From positions 186,001 through 250,000 of the forward strand of contig NZ_JACHFZ010000004.1 of assembly GCF_014202075.1 (NCBI RefSeq): 64,000 nucleotides of DNA, written 5' to 3'. Below the pieces are notes generated by a model. It worked only from the letters and a program-made list of their open reading frames with translations. It had not been told where the DNA came from and ran no database searches. Numbering within the stretch: position 1 is the stretch's first letter; every line of letters starts with the position of its first letter. The translations under genes and the position numbers were made by a program. This document shows positions 26,546 to 35,563 of this stretch, piece after piece. The stretch is from Brevundimonas basaltis (GTDB taxonomy: Bacteria; Pseudomonadota; Alphaproteobacteria; Caulobacterales; Caulobacteraceae).

Positions 26546-27694
26546 ATGATCCCGTACGGCCGTCAGGACATAGCAGCGGAGGATATTGAAGCCGTGGTCG
26601 CGACGTTGCGGTCCGATTTCCTCACCCAAGGACCGGCAGTGCCACGCTTCGAGAGAGTGGTCAGCGATCACGTCGGCGCCTCTCACGCCGTTGCGATGAA
26701 CAGCGCCACCTCAGCTCTCCACGTCGCCTGTCTAGCGTTGGGCCTGGGTCCCGGTGACTGGCTGTGGACCTCTCCTATTACCTTCGTCGCGTCGGCAAAC
26801 TGCGCGCTCTATTGTGGAGCGCGCGTGGACTTCGTCGATATTGATCCGGACACCTACAATCTCAGCGTTGAAAGTCTTGAGCGGAAACTTGAGACGGCCG
26901 AACGTGAGGGTCGACTTCCAAAAATCGTCGTGCCGGTCCATCTGTGCGGCCAGTCATGTGACATGACCGCGATCGCTCATTTGGCGAAGCGTTTTCATTT
27001 CCGCGTGATCGAGGACGCCTCTCACGCGATCGGCGGCAAGTATCGGAATGGCCTGATTGGAAACTGCCGATACAGCGACATAACCATCTTCAGCTTCCAC
27101 CCGGTAAAAATCGTCACAACCGCCGAGGGCGGAATGGCGTTGACCAATGACGGGGAGTTAGCCGCGAAGATGGCTCTTCTGCGCAGTCACGGGATTACCC
27201 GCGACCCGTCGTTGATGGATGGCGCCTCCGAAGGGCCTTGGTACTATCAACAGACCGATCTCGGCTTCAATTACAGAATGACAGAGATGCAGGCGGCCCT
27301 CGGTGTGAGTCAAATGAACCGGATCGAGACCTATGTCGCTCGCCGGCACGATCTCGCCCGCCGCTACGATGCGCTTCTCGCGGATATGCCGATCGTCAGA
27401 CCGATGCAGACGATAGAGGCCTACTCAGCCTATCATCTCTACCCGGTTCGCGTGCCCGAGGCAGACCGGCGAGCGGTGTTCGAGAGCCTCCGCGAGGCCG
27501 GGATCGGGGTTAACGTTCATTATATTCCGGTTCACCTCCAGCCCTACTACCGGGCAAAGGGATTCGAACTTGGCGACTATCCCGAAGCGGAGCGCTACTA
27601 CGCCGAAGCTATTAGCCTGCCTCTATTCCCAGCGATGTCGGACGCCCAGCAGGATCAAGTCGTGGCCGCTCTCAGGATTGCGGTGAGCGCATGA
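26546..27694 (+). CDS. pseC: UDP-4-keto-6-deoxy-L-AltNAc aminotransferase (PseC)
   Basis: The 382-residue PLP enzyme of the DegT/DnrJ/EryC1 family aminates the PseB product at C4. It shows 'ITFVASANCALYCGARVDFV', 'VVPVHLCGQSCDM', 'IEDASHAIGGKY' and the PLP lysine in 'FSFHPVKIVTTAEGG'. 'YQQTDLGFNYRMTEMQAALG' follows, as in PseC. The last bases (ATGA at 27691) overlap the start of pseF. The position directly behind pseB distinguishes it from the LegC-type enzyme encoded at 54296. Confidence 0.94.
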   Translation: MIPYGRQDIAAEDIEAVVATLRSDFLTQGPAVPRFERVVSDHVGASHAVAMNSATSALHVACLALGLGPGDWLWTSPITFVASANCALYCGARVDFVDIDPDTYNLSVESLERKLETAEREGRLPKIVVPVHLCGQSCDMTAIAHLAKRFHFRVIEDASHAIGGKYRNGLIGNCRYSDITIFSFHPVKIVTTAEGGMALTNDGELAAKMALLRSHGITRDPSLMDGASEGPWYYQQTDLGFNYRMTEMQAALGVSQMNRIETYVARRHDLARRYDALLADMPIVRPMQTIEAYSAYHLYPVRVPEADRRAVFESLREAGIGVNVHYIPVHLQPYYRAKGFELGDYPEAERYYAEAISLPLFPAMSDAQQDQVVAALRIAVSA

Positions 27695-28395
27695 TCATCG
27701 CCGTGATCCCGGCGCGTGGCGGAAGCAAACGTGTACCTCGGAAAAACGTGAAGGACTTTTGCGGGAGGCCGATGATCGCGTGGTCGATCGACGCCGCTTT
27801 AAAAAGCGGCTGCTTCGACCGTGTAATCGTTTCGACGGACGACGACGAGATCCGCGAGGTCGCCGTCAGCTGTGGCGCGGATGTTCCATTTCGCCGACCT
27901 CCCGATCTTTCGGACGACTTCACTCCGACGGTTCCAGTGGTCGCGCACGCGATCCGGTGGCAACAACAGACGGCACCGGTGGAACGAGCGTGCTGCATCT
28001 ACGCCACCGCGCCCTTTATACAAGCGGAAGATTTGCGCGCCGGTCTTACCCTGCTCGCTGAGGAGGCGGCCGACTACGCCTTTGCGGCGACGACATTCGA
28101 ATTTCCGGTCCAGCGTGCAATTCGGATCGACGGGCGGGGACATGTTTCGATGTTTCAGCCGAAGCATATGTTGACGCGCTCCCAAGATCTTGAGCCGGCA
28201 TTTCATGATGCAGGCCAATTCTATTGGGGCCGAGCGGACGCCTGGCTGGCCGGTCGGCCGATCTTCGGCCCGCGATCAGTGGCGCTTGCCTTGGAGCGCC
28301 AGCGTGTGCAGGACATCGACACAATCGAGGACTGGGACCGCGCTGAGTTGATCTTCAACGCTCTCCGTGCGCGATCAAAAAAGGGAAATGCCTAA
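27691..28395 (+). CDS. pseF: CMP-pseudaminic acid synthetase
   Basis: The 234-residue cytidylyltransferase activates pseudaminic acid with CTP. It starts with the NeuA/PseF triphosphate motif 'AVIPARGGSKRVPRKNVKDF', then 'GRPMIAWSIDAAL', 'VIVSTDDDEIREVA' and the metal-binding region near 'DIDTIEDWDRAE'. The tract 'MFQPKHMLTRSQDLEPAFHD' followed by 'GQFYWG' is typical of PseF as opposed to NeuA. Its ATG overlaps the pseC stop. It is the only nonulosonate cytidylyltransferase I can find in the window, although a legionaminic acid pathway is also present. Confidence 0.94.
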   Translation: MIIAVIPARGGSKRVPRKNVKDFCGRPMIAWSIDAALKSGCFDRVIVSTDDDEIREVAVSCGADVPFRRPPDLSDDFTPTVPVVAHAIRWQQQTAPVERACCIYATAPFIQAEDLRAGLTLLAEEAADYAFAATTFEFPVQRAIRIDGRGHVSMFQPKHMLTRSQDLEPAFHDAGQFYWGRADAWLAGRPIFGPRSVALALERQRVQDIDTIEDWDRAELIFNALRARSKKGNA

Positions 28396-28399
28396 GGCC

Positions 28400-29029
28400 A
28401 TGAAACAAGACCATTTCAGGACTGAGCAAGAGTCGTTCTGGGCCGGTGAGTTCGGCTCGGACTACATCGCAAGAAACCAGGGAGACCGGCTGCTGGCCTC
28501 CAATCTGGCTTTCTTTGCGAAGGTGTTACGCGGTGCGCGCAACCCGGATAGCTGCATTGAGTTCGGGGCCAACATCGGCATGAACCTGAGAGCTCTAAAG
28601 CTCCTTTACCCGGAGATCGACGCTTCGGCGATAGAGATAAACGTCGATGCTGCAAGGCAACTGGCGGAGAGCATTCCCGCAGACCAAGTGTTCAACCAGT
28701 CCATACTAGATTTCAAGCCCGCCAAGACTTATGATCTGACACTGATCAAGGGCGTCCTGATACACCTGAACCCTGATGTACTGACGGAGGTCTACGACCG
28801 GCTTGTGGCGACGACCGGTCGGTATCTGGTGGTCGCAGAGTATTATAATCCCACTCCCGTCGCGATTCCGTACCGTGGTCACGACGACCGGCTGTTCAAG
28901 CGCGACTTCGCCGGTGAGATCATGGAGCGCCATCCTTCACTGAAACTCGTGGACTATGGCTTCGCTTACAGGCGCGATCCCGACTTCCCCCAGGACGACA
29001 TCACGTGGTTCCTGATGGAAAAGCACTGA
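28400..29029 (+). CDS. Pseudaminic acid biosynthesis-associated methylase
   Basis: The product of about 209 residues matches the small SAM-dependent methyltransferases found in pse operons (TIGR03587-type). Features are 'EQESFWAGEFGSDYIARNQG' at the N-terminus, a SAM loop 'CIEFGANIGMNLRAL' and 'LIKGVLIHLNPDVL'. It probably methylates an oxygen or nitrogen of a pseudaminic acid derivative or intermediate in the cytosol. The ATG at 28400 gives the family-like N-terminus; the ATG at 28388, which overlaps the pseF stop, would add four residues and has a poor ribosome-binding site spacing. The methyl acceptor is not known for the family. Confidence 0.88.
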   Translation: MKQDHFRTEQESFWAGEFGSDYIARNQGDRLLASNLAFFAKVLRGARNPDSCIEFGANIGMNLRALKLLYPEIDASAIEINVDAARQLAESIPADQVFNQSILDFKPAKTYDLTLIKGVLIHLNPDVLTEVYDRLVATTGRYLVVAEYYNPTPVAIPYRGHDDRLFKRDFAGEIMERHPSLKLVDYGFAYRRDPDFPQDDITWFLMEKH

Positions 29030-29049
29030 ACTTCTAGGACAAGCAGGCG

Positions 29050-30201
29050 ATGCTCAATTACTGCCGACGTTGCGTCATGCCGGACACCAAGCCGGACTTA
29101 CATCTAGACGAGGAAGGCGTCTGCAATGCCTGTCGCAGCTACGAAAACCGCAAGGTCGTCGACTGGGATCGACGGCACGAGGAACTGGTCAAGCTGCTAG
29201 ACAAGTATCGTCGGCCCGACGGCGACAACTGGGACTGCATTGTGCCTGTCAGCGGCGGCAAGGACAGCACCTACCAGGTCGTTCGTATGCTGCAGTACGG
29301 GCTGAATCCTCTCTGCGTTACCTCGACGACCTGCGATCTCAGCGACCTGGGACGAAAGAACATCGAGAATTTGAAGCACCTCGGCGTCGACTATATCGAG
29401 GTCTCTCCCAACCCGCTCGTCCGCGCCAAGCTGAACCGGGTGGGTCTGCTGCAGGTTGGTGACATCTCCTGGCCTGAGCACGTTGGCATCTTCACCATTC
29501 CAGTGAGGGCGGCCGTGCAGTTCAATGTTCCGCTGATCGTCTGGGGCGAGAATTCCCAGAACGAATACGGGGGGCCCGCGGCGGCGGCCGAAGGAAACAT
29601 CCTCACGCGCCGCTGGCTGGAGGAGTTTGGAGGCTTGCTTGGTATGCGTGTCTCGGATCTGATCGGACAGGAAGGTATCGAAGGCAAGCATCTTATTAAC
29701 TACTCGTATCCGAGCGATGAGGAGCTTGCGCGCGTCGGCGTGACGGGGCTGTTCCTGGGCCACTATATTCCTTGGGATGGTCTGGCAAACACGCTCATTG
29801 CCACCGCCAACGGCTTCCACTCATATGATAAGGTGGTCGAGGGGTCGATGGTGAACTACGAAAACCTCGACAACTATCAGACCGGCATCCACGACTACTT
29901 CAAGTACCTCAAGTTCGGGTTTGGACGCGCTACCGACTTGGCCTGCCTGCACATTCGGCGCGGCCGACTGACGCGTCAGGACGGTCTTGATGCGGTCCGG
30001 CGGCTGGATGGGCTGTTCCCTTGGGAATACCTCGGGAAGTCCCTCGAGGAAATTCTCAGGCCGTTGGATATCACCGTCGACGAGTTTATCCGTGTCTGTG
30101 ACAAGTTCACTAACAAGAAGATATTCAAACGCGACGTCTCGGGTGCGCTGGTAAAGGATCGCGACGGCAACCTAAGCAAGTTGAACTTTGATAACCCATG
30201 A
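29050..30201 (+). CDS. pseA: N-acetyl sugar amidotransferase (PseA/WbuX family)
   Basis: The 383-residue ATP-pyrophosphatase-fold protein is of the WbuX/PseA type (TIGR03573). It has an N-terminal zinc-binding Cys set ('YCRRCVMPDTKP' and 'GVCNACRSYE'), the PP-loop 'CIVPVSGGKDSTYQVV', 'LIVWGENSQNEYGG' and a C-terminal 'LFPWEYLGKSLEEIL' block. These enzymes convert the acetamido group of a sugar to an acetamidino group, using ammonia delivered by HisH/HisF-like partners. In pse loci this gives the 7-acetamidino form (Pse5Ac7Am). The stop overlaps the hisH-like ATG in ATGA. Exact substrate and site are inferred from the neighbours. Confidence 0.9.
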   Translation: MLNYCRRCVMPDTKPDLHLDEEGVCNACRSYENRKVVDWDRRHEELVKLLDKYRRPDGDNWDCIVPVSGGKDSTYQVVRMLQYGLNPLCVTSTTCDLSDLGRKNIENLKHLGVDYIEVSPNPLVRAKLNRVGLLQVGDISWPEHVGIFTIPVRAAVQFNVPLIVWGENSQNEYGGPAAAAEGNILTRRWLEEFGGLLGMRVSDLIGQEGIEGKHLINYSYPSDEELARVGVTGLFLGHYIPWDGLANTLIATANGFHSYDKVVEGSMVNYENLDNYQTGIHDYFKYLKFGFGRATDLACLHIRRGRLTRQDGLDAVRRLDGLFPWEYLGKSLEEILRPLDITVDEFIRVCDKFTNKKIFKRDVSGALVKDRDGNLSKLNFDNP

Positions 30202-30842
30202 AGGTAGGGGTTCTCGATTACGGCGTAGGCAACCTTGGCTCCGTCCTCAGGGCCGTGGAAGAGCTCGATGTGTCGCCAGTTCTGGTAGACCGGGCCGTGG
30301 ACATGCACCAGAACGATTGCCTAATCCTTCCGGGGGTAGGCAATTTCGTTGATTGCGCGCGTCTCCTTGCAGAGGGCGGATGGATTGATGCGCTGCGTGA
30401 GGAGGTGTTGGGCTACAACCGTCCGCTTCTGGGCGTCTGCGTCGGGATGCAGTTGCTGGCCGATGTCGGTCTCGAAGGCGCCGGTCCGGAGAATCCGGAA
30501 GGCACCCCGGGATTGGGTTTTGTGCCGGGCAGGGTCGAACATCTGGGCACCCTCGGCTGTTCGTTGCGCCTGCCGCATGTCGGCTGGAACGGGATCATGA
30601 ACACCGCTCCAGGGGACAGCCTGTTCGCCGGCATTCCGAACGGTACGGACTTCTACTTCGTGCACAGCTACGCCTTCGTCGCCGAGCATCCGGAGGATGT
30701 TCTCGCGACTGCCGACTACGGGGTGCCCGTGACTGCGGCGGTGAGGCGCGGTCACGTCTGGGGCACCCAGTTCCACCCCGAGAAGAGCTCGAAGGCCGGC
30801 TTTCGGCTGCTTCAAAATTTCCTGGCCGGGCCCCAATGCTGA
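30198..30842 (+). CDS. HisH-like glutaminase of the sugar amidotransferase system (WbuY)
   Basis: The 214-residue class I glutamine amidotransferase resembles HisH: 'VLDYGVGNLGSVLRA', 'LILPGVGNFVDC', the nucleophile Cys in 'LLGVCVGMQLLA' and the His-Glu pair in 'WGTQFHPEKS'. It is complete and should hydrolyse glutamine to ammonia. Its place between PseA/WbuX and a HisF paralogue shows that it serves sugar amidination and not histidine synthesis. It overlaps pseA by four bases and the HisF-like gene by seven. Confidence 0.92.
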   Translation: MKVGVLDYGVGNLGSVLRAVEELDVSPVLVDRAVDMHQNDCLILPGVGNFVDCARLLAEGGWIDALREEVLGYNRPLLGVCVGMQLLADVGLEGAGPENPEGTPGLGFVPGRVEHLGTLGCSLRLPHVGWNGIMNTAPGDSLFAGIPNGTDFYFVHSYAFVAEHPEDVLATADYGVPVTAAVRRGHVWGTQFHPEKSSKAGFRLLQNFLAGPQC

Positions 30843-31618
30843 AGGTCCGCGTCATTCCCACCTTGCTCTGGAAGAATTTCGGCTTGGTGAAAGGGATCGG
30901 TTTCGATAGCTGGCGCCGCGTCGGTCCGGTGCTACCAGCGATCAAGGTCTACAATCAGCGCGAGGTGGACGAACTCATCCTCGTCGACATCGTCGCCCAC
31001 GATACCGGAGACGATCCAGACTTCGAGTCCGTCAACGACTTTGGCCAAGACTGTTTTGTGCCGCTGACCGTGGGCGGCGGAATCACCAAACTGCTACAGG
31101 TCCAACGCCTCTTACGGGCAGGGGCGGACAAGGTCGGAATCAACACCGCCGGCTACGATAATCCGAACCTGATAACCGAGATCGCGACCCGTTTCGGAAC
31201 CCAATGCGTTGTGGCCAGCATCGATGCGAAAGCGCGGCCGGGTGGCGGCTGGCGCTGCTTCAGCCATGCTGGCGCCAAGGATACCGGCCGCGATGTCGTC
31301 GAGTGGGCGCGGGAGCTCGAGGACCGAGGCGCTGGTGAGATTCTCATCACCTCGATTGAACGTGATGGCACGATGGAAGGTTACGATCTCTCGCTTGTCG
31401 AAAGCCTCGCCAGCGCGGTGCGGATCCCCATCATCGCATCGGGCGGAGCGGGTAATTATGAGCACATGGTGGCCGCCGTGACCCAGGCAGGGGCGTCGGC
31501 TGTGGCCGCGGCGAGCATCTTCCACTTCACCGAACAGACTCCGGCAGGAGCCAAGGCGGCCTTGGCTGCGGCGGGCATTCCCGTTCGAAAGAGCTATCAG
31601 CCCAGTCAGGATGCCTAG
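30836..31618 (+). CDS. HisF-like cyclase subunit of the sugar amidotransferase system (WbuZ)
   Basis: The 260-residue beta/alpha barrel aligns with HisF along its whole length, including '[19 protein letters not shown]', '[15 protein letters not shown]', '[15 protein letters not shown]' and '[17 protein letters not shown]'. In true HisF the first strand reads 'CLDVKDG', with the catalytic Asp11 (Thermotoga numbering); here the same place is 'TLLWKNF', so that Asp is Leu. The second catalytic Asp (in 'ASIDAK') is kept. Loss of Asp11 fits a barrel that channels ammonia to PseA but does not run the imidazole-forming reaction. It starts within the hisH-like stop region. Confidence 0.92.
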   Translation: MLKVRVIPTLLWKNFGLVKGIGFDSWRRVGPVLPAIKVYNQREVDELILVDIVAHDTGDDPDFESVNDFGQDCFVPLTVGGGITKLLQVQRLLRAGADKVGINTAGYDNPNLITEIATRFGTQCVVASIDAKARPGGGWRCFSHAGAKDTGRDVVEWARELEDRGAGEILITSIERDGTMEGYDLSLVESLASAVRIPIIASGGAGNYEHMVAAVTQAGASAVAAASIFHFTEQTPAGAKAALAAAGIPVRKSYQPSQDA

Positions 31619-31620
31619 CG

Positions 31621-33183
31621 ATGCGGGTCGGCTTACGGGTAGACGCGTCGCTTGCGATCGGTACAGGACATGTGCGCCGCTGCATGTCGTTGGCAGCGGC
31701 CTTGAGATGCATGGGCGCTGACGCAAAGTTCGTCGCCCGACGTCATGACCGCGTAAGCGAGATCGCTTTCGGTGAACAAGCTCACTCTACCTCGTGGCTT
31801 GACCGGCCGCGTTCAGAAGAGAGCGTCGAACATTCACCCTCAGCCTCCCCCCACGCACACTGGGCCGGAACAAGCTGGGAAGTCGACGCCGACGAGACAA
31901 TCCGTGCGCTGCGCGACTTCCGACCGGACTGGCTAGTTGTCGATCACTACTCTTTCGATGCCCGCTGGCATGACCGGGTTCGACGGGAGCTCGATTGCAA
32001 GGTGGCGGCGATTGACGATCTTGCCGACCGCCCACTGTCCGTCGAAGTTCTTGTGGATGCCAACCTCGCCGAAAGCGGAAAAGAAAAATATAGCGATTGG
32101 CTGACCGGCAAGTGCCGTGTTCTCTCCGGGCCGCGGTATGCGCTGTTGGCTGCAGATTACCGCACGGCGCCTCGTCATCAGTTTCATCCTGAAGTTCGCA
32201 GCATCGGCATCTTCATGGGCGGAACAGATCCCGGCGGCATCAGCGCCGACGTCCTCCAGGTATGTCGCAATGACGCCGGTTTCGGCGGCCCGATCGAAGT
32301 CGTGTCGATTTCAGCTAATCCGCACCTCGCCGCTCTACGACAAGCCTGCATCGCGTCGCCGAATACCACCTTGTCGCTGGATCTTCAGAATCTGAGTGCT
32401 TTCTATGCGCGCCACGATCTGCATGTGGGTGCAGGCGGCACGGCTACCTACGAGCGTTGCTGCATGGGAGCCCCTGCAATTGCGCTCGCAGTCGCGCCCA
32501 ACCAGTTGGCCGTCATCCCCAAATTGACCGCGCTTGGGATTCACCGTGAGGCACGGCTTACCGGCAAGCCGGTAACCAGTTTGCTCGAGTCCGCCCCGGA
32601 GCTGGCCGACGTCGTCCGCGACCTCGTCGCCGACCCCGCCGCTCGTCAGACCCTTTCCGAACTGGGGATGAGTATGGTTGATGCTCGCGGCGCTGATCGT
32701 GTAGCGGCCTGCTTGCTTGGCGAATCTCTAACGTTGAGGCCTGCCAAGCTGGCCGATGGCGACCAGCTCCATGCATGGCGAAACCATCCCACTGTCCGAG
32801 CGCTCTCAAACAATGATGGGCTGATAGACTTCACCAGTCACATCGACTGGCTGAAGCGGAAGATCGCGGCAGATGATTGCTGGATTTTTGTCGCGATGCT
32901 GGGCGAAGTTGCGGCCGGCTGCATACGATTCGACCAGCAGGGGAATGGGGACGCTGAGGTCTCCCTTTATCTCGACCCTGATTGCACCGGCTTGGGTCTG
33001 GGTCCGCACCTCCTGCTCGCGGGGGAGCGTGCCGTGATAGCGGAGCGGCCAAGCCTCAAGCGATTTACGGCGTCCGTTCTCCGCGAGAACAAAGCCTCGG
33101 CAAGGCTGTTTATCAACTGTGGATACTCCGGAGGTCCACTCCGCTACGATAAACCCATCCACCAGCGGAATTCAGGTTCATGA
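31621..33183 (+). CDS. pseG: PseG-PseH fusion: UDP-sugar hydrolase plus N-acetyltransferase
   Basis: The 520-residue product joins two pathway steps. Residues 1 to about 350 match PseG, the GT-B-fold enzyme that cleaves UDP from UDP-2,4-diacetamido-2,4,6-trideoxy-L-altrose: 'RVDASLAIGTGHVRRCMSLA', 'LVVDHYSFDARW', 'IDDLADRPL' and a 'HVGAGGTATYERCCMGAPAI' donor-site segment. Residues about 367-512 are a GNAT acetyltransferase resembling PseH: 'LTLRPAKLADGDQLHAWRNH', 'YLDPDCTGLGLGPHLL' and 'NKASARLFINCGY'. No separate pseH is present in the operon, so the C-terminal half very likely performs the 4-N-acetylation. The end overlaps the pseI start in ATGA. Confidence 0.92.
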   Translation: MRVGLRVDASLAIGTGHVRRCMSLAAALRCMGADAKFVARRHDRVSEIAFGEQAHSTSWLDRPRSEESVEHSPSASPHAHWAGTSWEVDADETIRALRDFRPDWLVVDHYSFDARWHDRVRRELDCKVAAIDDLADRPLSVEVLVDANLAESGKEKYSDWLTGKCRVLSGPRYALLAADYRTAPRHQFHPEVRSIGIFMGGTDPGGISADVLQVCRNDAGFGGPIEVVSISANPHLAALRQACIASPNTTLSLDLQNLSAFYARHDLHVGAGGTATYERCCMGAPAIALAVAPNQLAVIPKLTALGIHREARLTGKPVTSLLESAPELADVVRDLVADPAARQTLSELGMSMVDARGADRVAACLLGESLTLRPAKLADGDQLHAWRNHPTVRALSNNDGLIDFTSHIDWLKRKIAADDCWIFVAMLGEVAAGCIRFDQQGNGDAEVSLYLDPDCTGLGLGPHLLLAGERAVIAERPSLKRFTASVLRENKASARLFINCGYSGGPLRYDKPIHQRNSGS

Positions 33184-34223
33184 AAATTGGTAGTCGCACT
33201 ATTGGGCGAGGGCATCGCCCGTACGTCATCGCCGAAATGTCGGGGAACCACAATCAATCGCTGGATCGCGCGCTCGAGATCGTCGATGCCGCTGCTGCGA
33301 ATGGCGCCGATGCGGTCAAGTTACAGACTTACACCGCCGACACGATGACGCTGAACGTGCGGATGCCTGGGTTTGTAATCGAGGATCCAGCCAGCCTGTG
33401 GGCCGGACGCCAACTTTATGAGTTGTATGAGCAAGGCTGCACGCCTTGGGATTGGCACAGGCCCATCATGGAGCGGGCCGCAGCCCAAGGGCTGGATTGC
33501 TTCAGTTCACCCTTCGATCCGACAGCCGTTGATTTTCTCGATTCCCTCGGGGTCGCGGCCTACAAGATCGCATCGTTTGAGATTGTCGATCTGCCGCTAA
33601 TCCGCAAGGTGGCCTCAACTGGCAAGCCAATGATTGTGTCGACAGGCATGGCGACTGCAGCCGAGATTGACGATGCAGTACGCGCCGCACGCAGCGCCGG
33701 CTGTGCAGATCTGATGCTACTCAAGTGCACGAGCACTTATCCGGCAAAAGCTGAAAACACCAACATACAGACCATCCCGCACATGCGCGAGATGTTTGGA
33801 TGCGAGGTCGGCCTATCCGACCACACAATGGGTTCCGGAGTCGCGGTCGCCGCGGTGGCTCTGGGTGCTTCACTGATCGAGAAACACTTCACGCTCGCGC
33901 GAGCCGATGGGGGAGTCGATTCCGCGTTTTCCATGGAGCCGCATGAGCTGAAGCAACTCTGCGCCGAGGTGGAGAACGCGAGGCAGGCATTAGGTCAGGT
34001 CAACTATGGTCCGACGCCATCTGAAATGAAGTCGCTGGCCTTCCGCCGCTCTCTCTATGTCTCGATGGATGTAAAGAAGGGCGATCTGTTCGACGATACG
34101 AATGTACGTGCTGTTCGTCCTGGCTTCGGGTTGCCGCCGAAGTTCATCGATTCGGTGATCGGTCGTCGTGCCGCGCGCGACGCGCCCGCTGGGACGCCGG
34201 TGAGCTGGGGACTCCTAGCGTAG
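33180..34223 (+). CDS. pseI: Pseudaminic acid synthase
   Basis: The 347-residue NeuB-family enzyme condenses 2,4-diacetamido-2,4,6-trideoxy-L-altrose with phosphoenolpyruvate. The TIM-barrel part has 'VIAEMSGNHNQSLDRALEIV', 'GADAVKLQTYTADTMTL' (PseI-type), 'STGMATAAEIDDA' and 'GVAVAAVALGASLIEKHFTL'; the C-terminal SAF/antifreeze-like domain (about 285-345) starts at 'RRSLYVSMDVKKGD'. It is complete and completes the pathway with pseB, C, F and G/H. It is encoded directly after the fusion gene and five bases before the flippase. Confidence 0.95.
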   Translation: MKIGSRTIGRGHRPYVIAEMSGNHNQSLDRALEIVDAAAANGADAVKLQTYTADTMTLNVRMPGFVIEDPASLWAGRQLYELYEQGCTPWDWHRPIMERAAAQGLDCFSSPFDPTAVDFLDSLGVAAYKIASFEIVDLPLIRKVASTGKPMIVSTGMATAAEIDDAVRAARSAGCADLMLLKCTSTYPAKAENTNIQTIPHMREMFGCEVGLSDHTMGSGVAVAAVALGASLIEKHFTLARADGGVDSAFSMEPHELKQLCAEVENARQALGQVNYGPTPSEMKSLAFRRSLYVSMDVKKGDLFDDTNVRAVRPGFGLPPKFIDSVIGRRAARDAPAGTPVSWGLLA

Positions 34224-34228
34224 AAGCT

Positions 34229-35494
34229 ATGAGATCTCCAAATCTGCGTCTGACGATCGTCGCACTCTGGAAATGGCCCGGACTGCCCTCGGCGATGCTG
34301 CATGGGATGGGTCTGGGAATCCGCCTCTGCTTCATGTTCGCGGTCTTGTTGTGGAGCGGTCCCGCGCTCCTTGGCAAATACGGACTACTGGTGTCGATCG
34401 AGGTCGTAGCCATCTACTTGGCTGGGTTCGAGTTCCATACCTTCACTACGCGACGATACGCCCGCCGTCCAAGTGAAGAGAGCCTTGGGCGCAGCCTGGC
34501 CGGTCACCGCCGGCTCCTGCTGTTGTCGGTGCCCCTAGCTATGATCGGATCGGGCGCTGCGACCTGGGCCCTTAATATCGGACTTTCAGCGCTCGAACTT
34601 GCGGCGTTCATGGTGGTCATTGCGACAGGCACGATTGTCCAGGATCTTACGCGCTTTATAGTCATGGCGCGTAACCCGGTCATGTCGATCGCCGTGGGGT
34701 TTGTCCGCCAAGCCGTTTGGATGCCTGTCGCCCTGCTGTTCGTCGGGCTGGCTAGCCCTTTGCAGTGGATTCTGTTGTGTTGGGCGATCGCCGCATTTCT
34801 AAGTCTCCTGCTAGGTGTCTGGGTACTGCGTAGCGCAGTCTGGAGGCCCCACCGGATCAGACCAAACTATATGCTCCATGGCCTGAATGTCGCCCGAAAC
34901 TATCACATCACGGCGAGCGCCTCGGTCCTTCAGGGCAACATGGAGCGTTTTGTCATCCAGAGCTTCCTGGGCCCCGAAGCGGTCGGCATCTTCGCTTTCT
35001 TCCAGAACCTTGCAAACACCTTGCCCGCCTTCGTCCAGGCTGCGGTACTCAATCTATGGCTCCCCAATTTGCTGGGCGTTTTCGGTCAGGTTCGCTCCGA
35101 GCGCTTCGCCATCCTAATGCGCGTGGTCAAGCGGGCTGTCGCGGTCAGCCTGTTCACCAGCGTCGGAATCCTGGGCGGCTCGATTGGGCTGTCGGTCCTG
35201 ACCGCACACCTGGAGTATTTGCCCCAGATATGGATTCTGCTGTTCCTGCTTACTGGCCAAATCGCTCAAATGGCGACCCAACCGGTCCATCTTGCGCTTT
35301 ATGGGGCTCACAGGGACAGGGCCTTGATGCGAATGTCCCTTGCCCTTCTCGGACTATCGCTGCTCTTAGGCATCGTCCTTGTCGCCATGTTCGGTATGAC
35401 CGGCGCTGTGGTTTCGCAGTTGATCACTGGGCTTGGTATTGCTTCGGCCCGACTAGGCCTGTTTCGGTTTTATCTTCAGAGAAATTCAATCTAA
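34229..35494 (+). CDS. Wzx-like oligosaccharide flippase
   Basis: The 421-residue integral membrane protein has about 11-12 hydrophobic helices spread over the whole length and short charged loops, as in the polysaccharide biosynthesis (Wzx/MATE-like) flippases. A helix-rich region with 'VQAAVLNLWLPNLLG' near the middle and 'LLLGIVLVAMFGMTGAVV' near the end supports this. It would move undecaprenyl-linked repeat units to the periplasmic face. Sequence conservation in this family is low, so the call rests on topology and context. The start is five bases after the pseI stop. Confidence 0.78.
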   Translation: MRSPNLRLTIVALWKWPGLPSAMLHGMGLGIRLCFMFAVLLWSGPALLGKYGLLVSIEVVAIYLAGFEFHTFTTRRYARRPSEESLGRSLAGHRRLLLLSVPLAMIGSGAATWALNIGLSALELAAFMVVIATGTIVQDLTRFIVMARNPVMSIAVGFVRQAVWMPVALLFVGLASPLQWILLCWAIAAFLSLLLGVWVLRSAVWRPHRIRPNYMLHGLNVARNYHITASASVLQGNMERFVIQSFLGPEAVGIFAFFQNLANTLPAFVQAAVLNLWLPNLLGVFGQVRSERFAILMRVVKRAVAVSLFTSVGILGGSIGLSVLTAHLEYLPQIWILLFLLTGQIAQMATQPVHLALYGAHRDRALMRMSLALLGLSLLLGIVLVAMFGMTGAVVSQLITGLGIASARLGLFRFYLQRNSI

Positions 35495-35563
35495 CCATAC
35501 AAGTTGTATGGAAGCGCCGTAAAATTGCGAAGTCATTCCAAATAGGAAATCGAAAACAAGCCC

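Noticed and set aside
30198..31618. Histidine biosynthesis genes hisH and hisF
   Set aside because: Position behind PseA/WbuX and loss of the catalytic Asp in the HisF paralogue show that they belong to sugar amidination.
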